From Thecamonas trahens ATCC 50062 (Eukaryota > Apusozoa > Apusomonadida > Apusomonadidae): a stretch of DNA of 64,000 nucleotides. Position numbers and translations under genes: made by a program. The stretch covers positions 124,001 to 188,000 of the forward strand of contig NW_013657677.1 in the NCBI RefSeq assembly GCF_000142905.1, written 5' to 3'. Below the pieces are notes generated by a model. It was given only the letters and a program-made list of their open reading frames with translations, did no database searches and was not told where the DNA came from. Position 1 is the stretch's first letter, and each line of letters opens with the position of its first letter. Positions 20,427 to 33,600 of the stretch are shown piece after piece.

Positions 20427-20450
20427 GAGCAGAACAAGTTTTATCAAACT

Positions 20451-22920
20451 CTACGGCGCAAGGACCTGTGCTACGAGCGACGGCGGGACCGGGCCGTACT
20501 CCTTAAAGGCAAGCGAAAAGGTGCCGTTGCCTTGGGTCAGTGAGCGGATGGCGGTCGAGTAGCCGGCGAGCGAGGCAAGTGGGACGGTGGCCCAGATCCG
20601 TTGCTGGCCGCCGGGCAGCGGCTGCATGCCGCTTACCTGGCCGCGCCGGAGCGGCGAGTTGAGGTCGGCAATGACCTGGCCGACGTAGTCCTCGCCAACA
20701 TCGACCTCCATCTCCATCAGCGGCTCCATGACGCTGACGGCGTCGGCATGGGCGGCGAGGAGAGCCATCATAGCCTTGGAAATGCCAACGGCAATCACGC
20801 CCGCCGGGACGGCGGAAAAGTCGCCGTCGGCGGCCTCGATGCCGACCAGCTCGACGGCGTTGCCGGTGAGCGGGAGCGAGGCGACGATGCCACGCTGAAG
20901 CGCGAGCTCGAGGCCAGTCTCGACAGCCTCGCGCTGCTCGCGGTTGAGGCCGTCAAGCGCGCCGTCAGCCACTGTCCACGTCTCGACAGCATCAGCATCG
21001 GGCGCAAGTGCAGGGCCGACAGCCGAGACCGCGAGCTCGATGTTGAGCTGGTGGGCTGGCCCAGGAGCAGCGAGCGAGCCGGCCGAGAGCGGACCGGTCG
21101 AAAAGGTGTACGCCATGTGTGCATCAACCGAGAGATGCTCCTTGTATGCTACGCGCGGCTCCGAGATGGTGCATGAGACGCCGAGCTCGTCACGGAGCCG
21201 CGTCGCGATGTACTCGAGATGGAGCTCGCCCATGCCCGAGAGAATGGTCTCGCCGGTCTCTTCGTCGATCGAGACTGAGAGCGACGGGTCTTCGCGGGTC
21301 ACCTGGGCGAGTGCCTTCTCCAGCTCAGGCTGGACCGCGAGCGACTCGGGCTCGACAGCGCAGAAGAAGACCGGCGGCGGCATGGAAACGCCAGCGAGGA
21401 CGACCGGGTGCTTGTCGTTACCGGCCACCACAGTGTCGCCGGTGGCGGCGTCGCGGAGCCCGAGCGCAGCGCCCAGCGCGCCGGGCCCGATCTCCTTCAC
21501 TTCCTCCATGTCGTCAGCATAGACCTTGTACAGCTTGGAGACCCGCTCCTTGACACCCTGCGTCGAGTTGAACAGCGTCGACGCCGAGCGGAGGACGCCC
21601 GAGTAGACCCGAAAGTAGACAACAGCGCCGCGCTGCGGAATGTGCGCAACCTTAAAGGCGAGGGCCGTCAGCGGCTCGCTCGCCTGTGGGGTGCGGGACA
21701 CGGATTGGACGCCGCCACCGTCAGGATCAGACGCCCCGGACTTGGCCACAGGCTTGTGCTTGTGCTTGTGCTTGCGCACAGACGTGACGCCCCCGCCACG
21801 GCGCGAGACACGGACAGCCGAGACCGGGCCGACATCGACCGGCGACGGCATGTAGTCGACGATGGCGTCAAGCAGTGGTTGGACGCCCTTGTTCTTGAAC
21901 GCCGAGCCGAGGAGGACGGGGACTGCTCGCCGGGATCGGGTGGCGCGCGCAAGCGCGTCGCGCACAAGATCGGGCTCTACGGCGCACGGCGCAGCCTCAT
22001 AGTCAATGTCAGCCTCAAGGAGGGCATCAAGAAACGCGTCGTCGAGTCCGACAAGCTCATCGACCAGACCGAGGCGGGCGGCGGCCATGTCCGCAGATTC
22101 GCGGGCGCAGCCCGGAGTCACCTCCTCGCCCCACTCACCACCAAAGGTCAGCTCCTTCATGGAGACCAGGTCGCGGACGGCACGAAACTCGCGATGCATG
22201 TCGCCTGAGACGACCGGAGCGTGGACAGGCACGAAAGAAGCGTCCGAGCCGAGCCGCTCGCGGAGCGAGGCCACAGCGGCGCCAAAGTCGGCGCCCTCGC
22301 GATCCATCTTGTTGACAAAGACCACAGTGGGGATACCGTACTTTTCGCACTGTGCCCACACCCGCAGTGTCTGTGCCTGCACGCCGGACACAGCGTCGAC
22401 AACCAGGACGGCGCCATCAAGCACACGGGCCGATCGCTCGACCTCGGCGGTAAAGTCGACGTGACCGGGCGTGTCGATGACGTTGATCTCATGTTCACGC
22501 CACGGAAGCGTGATGGCTGCGGCGTTAATGGTGATGCCGCGCGCCATTTCCTGCGGCAAGTAGTCCATGGTAGCGTTGCCGTCGTGGACCTCGCCCGGCC
22601 GACGGACCAGATTGGTGTAGAGCAGCATGCGCTCGACCACCGTAGTCTTGCCATGGTCGACATGGGCAAAGATGCCGACGTTGCGCATGCGTGCCCTGTC
22701 CCCATCGCCGCATCCAGGTTGTTTGAGTGAGTCTGTGATGTGATCAGGGGGGGAGGGGGAGGGGAATGCAGAGACAGAGGCAGAGAGAGACAGAGGGAGA
22801 GAGAGAGTCGCTCCTCCACACATACGCAGCATCATCCAGACTGCCACCCGACGAGGCCCACCGACGGGCCACCAGTGAGACCGAGAGAAGGCGGGCAGCC
22901 CGAGCGGGCATCCGCAGCAT
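20451..22920 (-). CDS. GFM2: Mitochondrial elongation factor G2 / ribosome-releasing factor 2 (two exons)
   Basis: Exon 1 is 22826-22920 and exon 2 is 20451-22695; the 130-nt intron starts GTATGT and ends CAG. The product is 779 residues. Exon 1 is an Arg-rich, acid-poor presequence (MLRMPARAARLLSVSLVARR) fit for mitochondrial import. GTPase motifs are AHVDHGKTT, ARGITI, DTPGH, NKMD and GSAFKNKG. The RVWAQCEKYGIP segment and the C-terminal VPLASLAGYSTAIRSLT favour GFM2, which works with ribosome recycling factor to split mitochondrial ribosomes, over GFM1, the translocase. An insertion with KHKHKHK (about 290-330) is not typical. The P-loop carries HVDHGKTT, while most EF-Gs have HIDAGKTT. 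It diverges from the GDP-mannose epimerase gene. Confidence 0.88.
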
Positions 22921-23245
22921 GGCAAAGGGGGTAGGTGGTACGGTGGGTGGGTGGGGTGGAGTAGCGGGGGGGGAAGAGGGGGGATGGGTGTGGGAGAGTG
23001 AGTCCGTGGTGGTCCCTGCCTGGCCTGCTCGTCTACAGTTGAGCACGCTGGCTGCCAAACCGGGCTCGAACCCGCAAGTGGGTAGCGGCCGGGCGAGGGG
23101 GGGGCAACCGTGTTGCTCACCAAGATATTGGGTGAGTTCGCTCGAAGCGGACTGCGGTGGGGCAGCCGTGTCAACGACAACGGGCAGGGTATTTGACTCT
23201 GGACTCAGAGAATCATAGTGGAGAGAAGCAGAGTACAAGCAGAAC
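22921..23245. promoter_or_regulatory. Divergent promoter region of GFM2 and GDP-mannose epimerase
   Basis: 325 nt between two start codons. It is G-rich next to GFM2 (near 22925-22990). Around 23060-23085 the minus strand contains GGGTTCGAGCCC, a match to the internal B box of RNA polymerase III genes, but no tRNA cloverleaf could be drawn. No other site was recognised. Confidence 0.5.
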
Positions 23246-24517
23246 ATGAACGTTGACGGATACGTGGCACGGGGAATGGTGGGGAGGCCCGTGGAGGATC
23301 CCTCGGTTCCTCAGCGGGTGCTGGTGGCCGGTGGCGCAGGCTTTATCGGCTCGCACCTGGCGCAGCGGCTGCTTGGGGAGGGCCACTTTGTTCGCGTCGC
23401 AGACGTTGTACCCAACGAGTACTTTGCGCCCGAGGAGTACTGCTCCGAGTTTGTGGAGGTATGTATGAGAGGGTAGGGGGAGGGGGGGGAGGGGGGCGAG
23501 GGGCAGGCCTGTACCCGTCCAGGTGGGCGGCGAGTGGCGGGCGGCTGGCGGCTCATGGCACGACTCACAAAGCTTCCACGCCCGACGCGATGGCACTGCC
23601 ATCATGCCCAGGCCGATCTTCGCAAGGTTGAAGCTTGCCGCAAGGTGTGCGAGGGAATGGACTGGATCTTCTGCCTCGCGGCGGACATGGGCGGCATGGG
23701 CTTCATCCACTCGAACAACTCGGTCATTCTTTACAACTCGACCATGATCACTCTGTCGATGATCGAGGGCGCGCGGCAGGCCGGGGCCAAGCGGTTCTTC
23801 TTTGCCTCGTCAGCGTGCGTGTACAATGAGGCCAATCAGGAGGATCCCAACTCGGCCGATCTGACCGAGAACCTGGCCTGGCCAGCCAAGCCGCAGGACG
23901 GATACGGCCTGGAGAAGCTGTACGGCGAGGAGGTGTGTCTCTCGTACGGGCGCGACTTTAACATGGAGACCCGCATCGCTCGTTTTCACAACATCTACGG
24001 CGAGCGCGGAACATGGAAGGGCGGTCGCGAGAAGGTCCCGGCCGCATTTTGCCGCAAGGCCATCGCCTCGACGTCCACCTTTGAGATGTGGGGTGACGGG
24101 CTTCAGTCGCGCTCGTTCTGCCATGTTGACGACTGCGTCGAGGGCATCCTGCGCCTCTTCTACTCGCCCTTTGTCCTGCCCATCAACCTGGGCTCGTCCG
24201 AGATGGTCAACATGCGCCAGCTGGCGCAGCTCGTCATGTCGTTTGAGGGTAAGGACCTCGAGTTGGACCACATCCCCGGTCCCGAGGGCGTGCGCGGACG
24301 CAACTCGGACAACACTGTCATCAAGGCCGTCCTCGGGTGGGAGCCGCAGATCTCGCTTGCTGACGGCATGCGTCGCGCTTACAATTGGATCAAGGCTCAG
24401 ATCGATGCCGAGATCGAGGCCAGCGGCGAACTCGACATTGAGACTCTTTATGCTACCTCGAGGGTCGTCGCCCAGCAGGAGCCCGAGGGCGACGAGTTTG
24501 CTGCCCGCGCCGAGTAG
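23246..24517 (+). CDS. GDP-mannose 3,5-epimerase (two exons)
   Basis: Exon 1 is 23246-23458 and exon 2 is 23612-24517, with a 153-nt GTATGT...CAG intron; the product is 372 residues, as usual for the family. It is an extended short-chain dehydrogenase: the NAD-binding GGAGFIGSH lies near residue 29, then [11 protein letters not shown], the catalytic Cys in SSACVY and the YGLEK pair. [20 protein letters not shown] and the RSFCHVDD segment are near-identical to plant enzymes. The enzyme converts GDP-D-mannose to GDP-L-galactose (and GDP-L-gulose), feeding plant-type ascorbate synthesis or L-galactose-containing glycans; which applies here is not visible. The exon 2 frame is also open upstream into the intron, but that sequence has no family similarity. 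Stops of this gene and the coiled-coil giant are 84 nt apart. Confidence 0.94.
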
Positions 24518-24601
24518 ACCCCGTCTGTACCCCACACTTGCGCCATTGAATCAATGTAATTCTCTTGCTCCTATCGTCATCTGAGTTAGCAACTTCATTG
24601 T

Positions 24602-27600
24602 TTACGCGCGGATGGTTGACCGCGCATGTCCGCCCATGCCGCCGCCGCGGGCCGAATCGGCCTCAACATACCCGCGAAGGATCGGGGTGTCGGTGGCGAT
24701 CATGTCGAGAACGACGTTACCGCGGTAGGTAAAGCGCTCGCCGTGCTTGCGCTCATAGTCAACAAGAACAGTGTTGAGGTGAGCGTTGAGCTTGAGCAGC
24801 TCCTTCCACAGCTTCTCGCGCTCCGCAGCTTCGCGCTCGAGCCGCGACGCGTCCGAGCCGCCGGTCCGCGACGACGACTGCACATACTTGTGGATGCACT
24901 CGAGACGGTACTTGATGAACTCGCGCCGTGTCACGTGCTGCATCAGCGGAAGTCGGTCCGTGAGACGGGCCGACTCGCGCTCGTAGAGGGCAAGCAGCTT
25001 GTCTGAGTCGTTGGCTGCAGCATGAACCCGGTTGAGGAACGCCGAGATCTCAGCCTGATCAGCCTCAAGAGCCTCCCACATCTTCTCGATCGACGACTTG
25101 AGCATCGAGAGCTTCTGCTGCTTCGAGACCGCTGACTTGAGGATCTTGGCCTGGCTCGCCGCCGCTGCCGTGCGCTGGCTCGCCGCTGCAGAGTGCATGG
25201 TCATGCGCGCCACTTCGGCTTCACGGACCTTGAGGTTCTCCAGCGCCTCCATCTCCTTGAACGACGCCTTGTCGCGGGCACGCGCCTCAACCTCACCGAG
25301 GTATCGCGCGTGCAGCTCCGAGATGACCCGCTCGTACTTGGCCTGCATGTGCGTCTGGTAGTCAAACTTCCACTTGGCAAACGAGATCTTGGCCTTGCGG
25401 AGGCGTGTCTGCCACTCGCGCTTGTCCGACTCCTGGTCGGTTGTCGACGCCGCCACTGCAGCCTCAAAGTGCGCGAGCTGGTCCTTGTACAAAGACTCGT
25501 ACTGCACCAGCATGGCATCGTACTTGGCCTTGAGACGCTCTTCAAACGCCGCCGCAACCTCGGCGTTGCGCGCCTTGAGGTCCTCCATCGCTGATGACCA
25601 CTCGGCCGCGTGCTTGGCGTCGGTTGTCGAGGCCTCCGTCGACAGCGCCTCGAGCTCCTTGTCCTTGGCTGCGAGCAGAGCTTCGTAGTGAAGCGAGAGC
25701 CGCTTTTCAAGCTGCGACTCGCGAAGTTCGTAGTCGTCCTTGAGGATGGCCGAGTACGCTTCCAGCTTCTGCTCGTAGAACGCCTTGACCGATGCCTCGG
25801 CCGCCGCTCGTGCCTCCTGCTTGGCGGTAAAGAGCTCCTGCTCGCGCCCCGCAGCCTTTTCCATGATCTCGGCATGCATCTCCTGCGCCTCCTCTTGAAC
25901 CTTGGCCACAGTCTCTTGGTGCTCGTCAATGAGCGCCTCGTACTTGGAGTAGAGCGCCTTCTCGAACGAGAGCCGCGCCTCCTCCTCGGACGCTTCCAGA
26001 GACCGCAGCTTCTCGTCGCGCTCGTTGATCATTGCCCGGAGCGAGCCCTCCAGCTCGTCCTTGGCCGCAGCCGCGGACGTCCGCTGCTCCTCCAGGAGCA
26101 CGAGGTACTTCTGCTCCAGCGCTTCCTCGCGCTTCGCTTGAGATGCGACCGTTGACGCCAGCTCGGTCCGCAGCGCCTTGAGCTGCTCCTGCAGCGCCGC
26201 CGTTGTCTCGCTCAGCGTCGATTCGGACGCCGCCGTCAGCTCGGCAAGCTCTTCAGCAGCCTTGGTCTTGACCGCAGCAATCCTGTCCTCGTACTCGCTC
26301 TGCAGCGCCGCGAGCGCAGCCTCATGCTCGTGCCGCGACGCGAGAAGCTTGGCTCCCGCCTCGGACGCCGCCGCAGACATCGCCTCACGATGCTCGCGCT
26401 TGAGGTCCAGAATGTTCTCGTTGAGCGTCTCAATCTTGGCTTCGTACTCGGCGCGCTGCGCCTCGACCGCCTGCTCAGCTGCAATTCGCGCCGCAGACAT
26501 AGCCGACTTGAGCTCGAGCACCGCCGCCGCATGCTCAGCCCGAAGCTCCTCCATCGCTGCATCGGATGCATCCTTGGCCGCGGCCATATTGCGCCGCAGC
26601 CCAGCAGCAGCCTCCTCGTATGCCGCCTTGGTCTCGGCGAGCCGAACCTCGGCCGCGGCCTCAGCCTCCTCGGCCGCCACCGCTGCAGCCTTGAGCTCGG
26701 CATCCTTGGCCGCCACCGCGTCGGCCAGCTTCGCCTGCCACGTCGCCTTGAGGTCGTCAGCCGCCCACGCCGCTGCCTCCAGCTCGCCCTCCAGCTTGGC
26801 CACCAAAGCTGCTGACGCCTTTTCAGCCTTGGCCAGCCGCTCCTCAAACTTGGCGGCAAGCGCAGCTTCTGCGGCCGCACGCGCCTCCCGCGCCTCCTCT
26901 AGAGCGTTCTGGTGCGCGAGCGCGAGCTCTTCCTTGTCAGACGTGAGCTTCTCAATAGTAGCCACGTAGTTGGACGAGAGCTCGTCGTACTTGGCGGCAA
27001 GCGCAACCTCAAATGCCGCCCGCTCCTCAGCCATCTCCTGCTCGCGCTTCACCTTGTCTGCGAGCAGCGCAGCAAGCTCGGTCCGATGCGACTCGTCGGC
27101 GGCCTCGCGCTGAGCACGTGACTCCTCCTTGTGCTCCTTGAGCATGGCATTGAACTTGGTCCGCACCTCGTTCTCCGACGTCGCAAGGAGGTCTTCGTAG
27201 TATGACCGCAGCTTGTCCTCAAACGCGACGCGATCCTTGAGGTCGGCAACCCGCGCCGTCCGGTGCGACTCCTCCACCTGCTCAAGGATCTTGGCCTCAA
27301 ACGCCGCCTGCTCCGCCGCATACGCTGCCTTGAGCTCGGCCTCCAGCTCGGCCTTCTCCCGCTCCATGGCCAGCGTCCGCTCGCGCTCCATAGTCGCAAC
27401 CTCGTCCTTGTACGCCTCCATGGCGCGGTCGCGGGCCACAATAATCGCATTGAGCTCGTTCTTTGTCGCCGAAGCCTCGGCCGATGCTGCCGCCAGAGCA
27501 TCCGAGAGCTCCTTGGCATGCGCCACGTTGAGCGACGAGAGAGCGCCTTGGTGCTCGGCATCGGCCTCGAGTGCCGCAGCCTTCACTGACGCAATTTGAG

Positions 27601-30600
27601 TGACCAGCGACTTGTTGGTTGCCTCCATCTCTTCCAGCTCGTCGCGGAGCTTCTGGAGCGTGGCACGAATCTCCTCCTCGTACTCGGCCTGCTGCTTCAG
27701 GAGCGCCTCCTTCTTGAGCAGCTCCTCCTCGGCCTGCGCCTCCAGGGCAGCCTGGACCTCTGCCGAGCGCTTGGCAGCCGCGGCCTCAACAGACTCGCGG
27801 TGCTTGGCCACCATGCTCTGGTAGTTCTCGTACATCTCCTTCTCCTTGGCCTCGAGCGCCGCCGTCCGCTGCACGTTGGCTGCGTCCTGGTCGGCAATGA
27901 GCTTCTCGTACTTGGTCCGCAGCGAGTTCTCGTACTCGAGCTTGTCAGCATCGAGCTCGGCCTCGCGGTTGCGGAGAGCAGCCGCATCCTCTTCGGCCTT
28001 GACTTCAAGCTCCTCGGCCCGCTCCTTGTACGACGCGTCGAGCGCTGCAGCCTCGGCCTCCAGCTCCGCAAGCTTGGCCTTGGTCATGGCGCGCATCTCC
28101 TCCATAAACGCCTTCTTGGACGCCTCGTTCTCACGCTCGCGCTCGCGCAGCTCGCGCATCTTGGCATCGTGCCGCTCGGTGAGCTCACGGTCAAAGGCGA
28201 TCTTCTCGCGCTCAAACTCCTCCTTGAGCGCCTTGAGCTCGACCTCCTTGGCCTCGTACGAGCTCCGCAGCTCCGACTCGAGCTTCGCCTGCTCCTCATA
28301 CAGCGAGTGCTCCTTGGCCGCAAGCTTGGCAGACTTCTCCTCAAAGTCCGCCAGAATCTTGGCCTTGAACGCCACCTTTTCGGCCTCGCGCTCGTCGTCG
28401 CGTTCCACAAGCGACTGGCGCAGCTCCTCGGTCTCGGTCAGAAGCCGAATCCGGAACTCATCCTCCTGAGCCTTGAGCTCGCTTGCCTTGGTCTCGTACA
28501 TCGCAATCGACGCGTCCATGGCTGCCTTGCGCGCCTCGGCCTCAGCCTCGAGGTTAGCAGCGTGCTCAGCTGCGAGAGCCTCAAACTTTTCGTTGAGCGC
28601 AGTCTCGTACGTCGCAAGCTCAGCCTTCTGCGACTCGAGTGCAGCGGCGTCAGCATCCTTCAGCCGCTGGTACTGAGCACGAAGGTTGGCCTCAAACTCG
28701 GCCTTCTCCGCCTCGATGGCGTTCGCCCGAGCATTGAGCTCGGCAAGCCGCTCCTCGTGCTGGGCACGCAGCTGCGCCTCGGTGGCAGCCTTGGCCTCGT
28801 CCATCCGCGTCTTGGCATCGCGCAGCTGCTCCTCCTTGAGCTTGTAGCTCTGAATGAGAGCAAGCTCCTTCTCGTTGACCCGCTGCTCAATGGCGGCCTC
28901 GCGCTGCGCAACCTCGGCGAGCTTGGCTGCATGGGCCTCGTCGATGGCTGCCCGCAGCTCGGCAAGCTGCGCCTCGCGCGCCTCGTGCTGCCGCAGCAGC
29001 TCGGCCTGCATATCCTGATGGCGCTCCATGACTTCGCGCTCCATCGACTCCTTTTGCGCCAAGAGCTCCATCTGCTGCTCCTTGATCTGGTCGAGGAACT
29101 TGCGGTCAGTCTCGGACCGCTGCGCCATTTCGGACTTGACCTGCTCGCGGAACTCGCGGACCATGGTCTCGTAGTCGGCCTCGAGCTTCTCCTTGTACTT
29201 GTCCAGCTCGGCACGCCGGGCCACCAGCTCGAGTTCGTCTTCTTCGCGCTGCGCTTCAGCACGAGCGCGGACGCCATCTTCAAACTTGGCCTTCTCGGTC
29301 CGCATCTCCTGCTCGCGCTTGTGCAGCTCCTCGAGCTTGAGCGAGAACCGCGCCTCCAGATCGGCCTTAAACTTGGACTTGACCGCGTCGAGCTCGGCAG
29401 ACTTGGCCTCAAACTGATCGTTAAGCTCACGACGAAGCTTGAGCATGTCCGCCTCGAGCGCCGCCTTGCGCTCGCGCAGCTCGCCTTCCAGCCGCTCCTT
29501 GTTGTTGTGCAACGTCGTCGCAAGCTCAATCTGCTGCTTGTTGAGCTCGTCTTCACGCTCGCGCAGCGACTCCTCGTACAGCGCACGCGTGGCCTCAACC
29601 TCGGCCTTGAGGTTTGCCTCAAACTCCTTGTTCGACTCGTCGTACTTGGCTCGGACCTCGGCCTCGATCTCGCGCTGCGCACGCTCGACAAAGATCTGGT
29701 ACTCGCGTTCCCACGACGCGATCTGGTCGCGGAATTCAAATATCTGCCGGTCGCGCTCCGCAATCTCGGTCGAGAGCTGGATCTTAAGTTCAGACATTTT
29801 CTGGTGGTGATCGGCCTTCATCTCCTCCAGGTTCTTCTGGTGGACAAGCTCAGCCTCGAGGGCCAGTGCCTTGAGCCTGTCAATCTCATCGGAGAGCGCC
29901 GCCTCAACCTCGGTCAGCGTCACCAGCTGCTCCTTCATCGACATCATTGCTCGAGCCACATCCTCGCGAGCCTCGGCCTGGTCAGCCTCCAGCGCCTCAC
30001 GTTTGGCAAGTTCGGCTGTTGCCACTGCCTCCATGGCGTCGCGGGTCGCGTTGGCCGCGTCACGAGCCGCGGCATCCGCCGTCGCCTTGGACTCCTCGAT
30101 CATGGCCTGCACCCGCACAAACAGGTCGCGCTCGTATGCCTCCAGCTCAGCCTTGCGCTCCCGCAGCAGCGAGTTGTCCAGTTCGAGCGCCTTCTCGTAC
30201 TGTGCACGGATCTGGCGCTCGTACTCGAGCTTCTGCGCCTCGAGGTTAGCCTCCAACGACTTGGCCTCCTCCATTTTGGCATCGTACTTGTCGCGGTACT
30301 GCGCCTCGTACTTGGCGCGGTCGCGCTCGAGCGCCAGCTCGGCTTCTGCCAGCGCCTGCTGCTTGTTCTGGTACTTTTGGACAAGATCGGCCTCAAACGC
30401 CTTCTTCTCGCCCTCCAGCTCCAGCGCACGGGCCTCCAGCTCAGCCGCACGGGCCTCCAGCCGCTCGCGAAGGGTTGCCTCCTGCTTGATGAGCGAGACC
30501 TCAAGGTCGTGCTCGCGCGCCTCGAGCGCCGCCAGCTTGTCGGCAAACTCGGCCCGGAGCTTGGCCTCGGTCGCCGTCTTCTCCTCGTGAAGGACAATCT

Positions 30601-33600
30601 CCTTCTCGCGAAGCTCGGCACACTTGGCATCGTACGATGCGCGGAGAGCACCCTCGTACTCCTTCTTGTCTGACTCAAAGACAGCCTCGCGGTCCTTGAG
30701 CTCGGCAAGCTCGCGCTCGTAGTGAGCCTCGAGCTCGGCACGGTACTCGGCGTTTTTGGCATCGTTTGCCTCAGACCGCTGGATGAGCTCGAGCTTGAGT
30801 GCATCGTACTTGTCCTGCAGTTGCCGCTCGAGCGTCGCCAGGTTGGCCTGCATCGCCTCCTGCTGGTCGTCGAGTGAGCGCATCGCCTCGCGGAGCTTGG
30901 CATCGCGGTCGGCCTGCTCGGCCTCCATGTCAGCACGATGGCCGGCAACCATCGACTGATACTTGTCAAAGAGCTCGTGCTCGTACGCGTCCAGCTCGGC
31001 CTTGCGCTCGCGGAGCTTGGCCTCGGCCGCAGCCTGGAGCTCCTCAAACTGGTCACGGAGTGAGGTCTCGTATGCAGACTTGGCCGACTCGAGCGCAAGC
31101 TCACGGTCCTTAAGGTCGGCAAGCTTCTCTTCGTACTTGCGGACAAGCATGAGCTTGAACTCCTGCTTCTCAACATCGCGCGCACGCTCAGTCTCGATAA
31201 GTTGCTCCTGGAGAGCCTGGTGCTTCTCGATCATCTCGCGCTCAAACTCGGAACGAGCGTTGATGAGCTCCATCTCGTCGGCCTCGCGACGTGCCTCCAG
31301 CCGCGACAGCAGCTCCATCTCACGCGAGTGAAGCTCGGCCTCAAGCGACTTGAGGAACGAGCGCTGGTTGTTCTGGTTCTCCTCCACAGACGCCAGCAGC
31401 GAGGTCTGGAACTCCTTCTCCTTGGCCTCAAACTGCGACCGAAGGTCATTCTCGATCTCGGTTTGTGCCCGCTCGAGCCAGAGCTGGTACTCGCGCTCCC
31501 ACGTGGCATTCTGCTCGCGCAGCTCCATGATGGTTCGATCCCGCTTGGCGATCTCGCCGTTGAGCTCGTTTCGCGTCGCTGAGAGCTTCTCCTCAGCCTC
31601 GGTGAGCAGGTTCTCGCGGTCGGCCTGATGCTCGGCCTTGAGCGCAATGCCCGCCGAGCGCAGAAGCGCAATCTCCTCACGGAGCACCTTGTGCTCGGCC
31701 TCCATCGACTCGAGCTGGGAGACAAGCTCCGAGAGTGTCGTCTGCACCTTGGCCTCGTACTCGGCATGCTCCGACCGGAGCGTGTCGTGGATGCGCACCT
31801 TCTCGCGAGTCTGCGCTTCCAGCGTTGCTGCATGGTCGCGCAGCCGCGCACGGAGCTTGTCCTCGATCTCACGGTTGTGCTTGGCCATCAACTGATCCAT
31901 CTCGTCGGCAAAGTCGAGCTCGCGTGCCTCGAGCTCACGCTTGAGACGAGCGACTTCGGCCATGTCAGCCTCGCGGGTCTTGAGCGCCTTTTCGCGGGTC
32001 TCGCGCTCGTGCGCCGCCTTGGCCGCGGCAAACGCCATCTCGCGCTCCGACGCCGTGTTGTCAAGCTCCTCCTCACGTGCACGGAACTCAGCCTCGAGCG
32101 CTGCCCGATCGTGCACCAGCTTCTCGCGATCCTTGCGAAGCTGCGCACGCTCTGTATCGAACCGGTCACGAAGCTCCTTTCCAGCGCACGCGCATCCGCC
32201 TCGAGCTGAGACTCGCGGACCTTGAACTCATCAAGCTCGGCATTGTACTTGTCACGAAGAGATTTTTCGTAGGCAAACTTGTCGGACTCGAGCTGCACCT
32301 CGTACTTGCGGAGCTCCTCGAGCTTGGCATCGTGGAGGGCACGCAGCTCGGCCTCCATCGTCGCACGTGACGCCTCAAGCTCGTGCTCCTTCACACGCAG
32401 CGACTCAAGCTTGGCATCAGACGCAGCACGGAGCTCATCCTCGTACGCCCGAGCCTTGGCGTCAAAAGCAGCTTCCTTCAGCTTGAGCTCCTCCATCTTG
32501 GTCAGGTACTGCTCTCGCAGTTCACCTTCAAGCTTTTCGATCCGCGACTGAGCCTCGACCTCGGCGAGCTTGAGCTCAGAGTTCTTTGACTCGTACTTGA
32601 TCCGCAGCTCACGCTCATACGCCGCCTTGGACGATGCGAGCTCAACCTGTGCCTCAGAGACGGCTGCCAGACGCGCTTCGTGCTCGGCATCAAGCTGGAG
32701 CTTGTACTCGTTCATCTCGAGCTCCCGGTCACGGTCGCGGGCAAGAAGCTCGCTCTGAAGCTTCTCGTACTTGGCCAGCGACGCGCGCTCAAGCTCCGAC
32801 TTGTGTGACATGAGCGCAAGCTCGCGGTCGGCAAGCTCGGCGAGCTGAGCCTTGAGCTCCTCAACCTGGGTCCGCGCCGCATCTGCCGCCTTGGCCTGCG
32901 CCTCTGCCAGTGAGTCGGCAAAGTCGGCGTGAAGCTTGCGCTCGTACGCCACCAGCTCGTCCTGAGCAGCCGCCAGCGAAGCCTGCGAGTCGGCGAGGGC
33001 CGACTCGTAGCGGGCACGGACCGAGGCCTCGTACGCATCCTTCTCGCGGACAAGCTGCGCCTCGCGGGCCTTGAGCTCGGCAAACTGCTCGTCATACTTG
33101 GCAACGAGTGCATCTTCGAACATCGACTTTTCCTTCTCAATCTTGAGCTCGCGTGCCTGGAACTCGTGAGCAAGTGCGTCGGCACGGCGACGGTAGGCCT
33201 CCTCGTGTTCGAGGCGGTCGGCGAGGAGCTGCGCCTCGCGATCCTGCAGCGCTGCGAGCGCCTTCTCGTACTGCGCATCGAGGAACTGCTTGTGGGAAAG
33301 CTTCTGTGCATCGCGCTCGCGCTCGCGTGCCTCTGCCGCTGCCGCCTGATCGGCAGCGGCGGCTAGCATCTCGTCTTCGATGTGCTTGCGGAGCTGAGCA
33401 ACCTCAACGAGAAGAGCCTCGCGCTTCGAGTGCATGGCAGTGACAAGGTCCTTCTCGCGGGCGAGCAGCTCAGCCATGCGCGCGTTAAAGTAGTCATCAT
33501 GCTGAGCCTGGACGGCAGCAAGCTGCGCCTCGTGCTCGCGAAGAAGCTCGTTGTGCATCTTCTCGTACTTGTCGCGAATCGAGATCTCCAGCTCGGCAGC

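Noticed and set aside
23055-23090. Possible tRNA gene (B-box-like GGGTTCGAGCCC on the minus strand, with GGCTGCC/GGCAGCC pairs flanking)
   Set aside because: The T stem has a mismatch, no A box or anticodon arm could be drawn, and the flanking pair is too far apart (about 120 nt).
27596-30673. 1,025-codon open frame on the + strand
   Set aside because: It is antisense to the coiled-coil giant. GAG/CTC and GCC/GGC codon bias leaves the reverse frame open; its Leu/Arg-rich translation mirrors the coil and has no domain.
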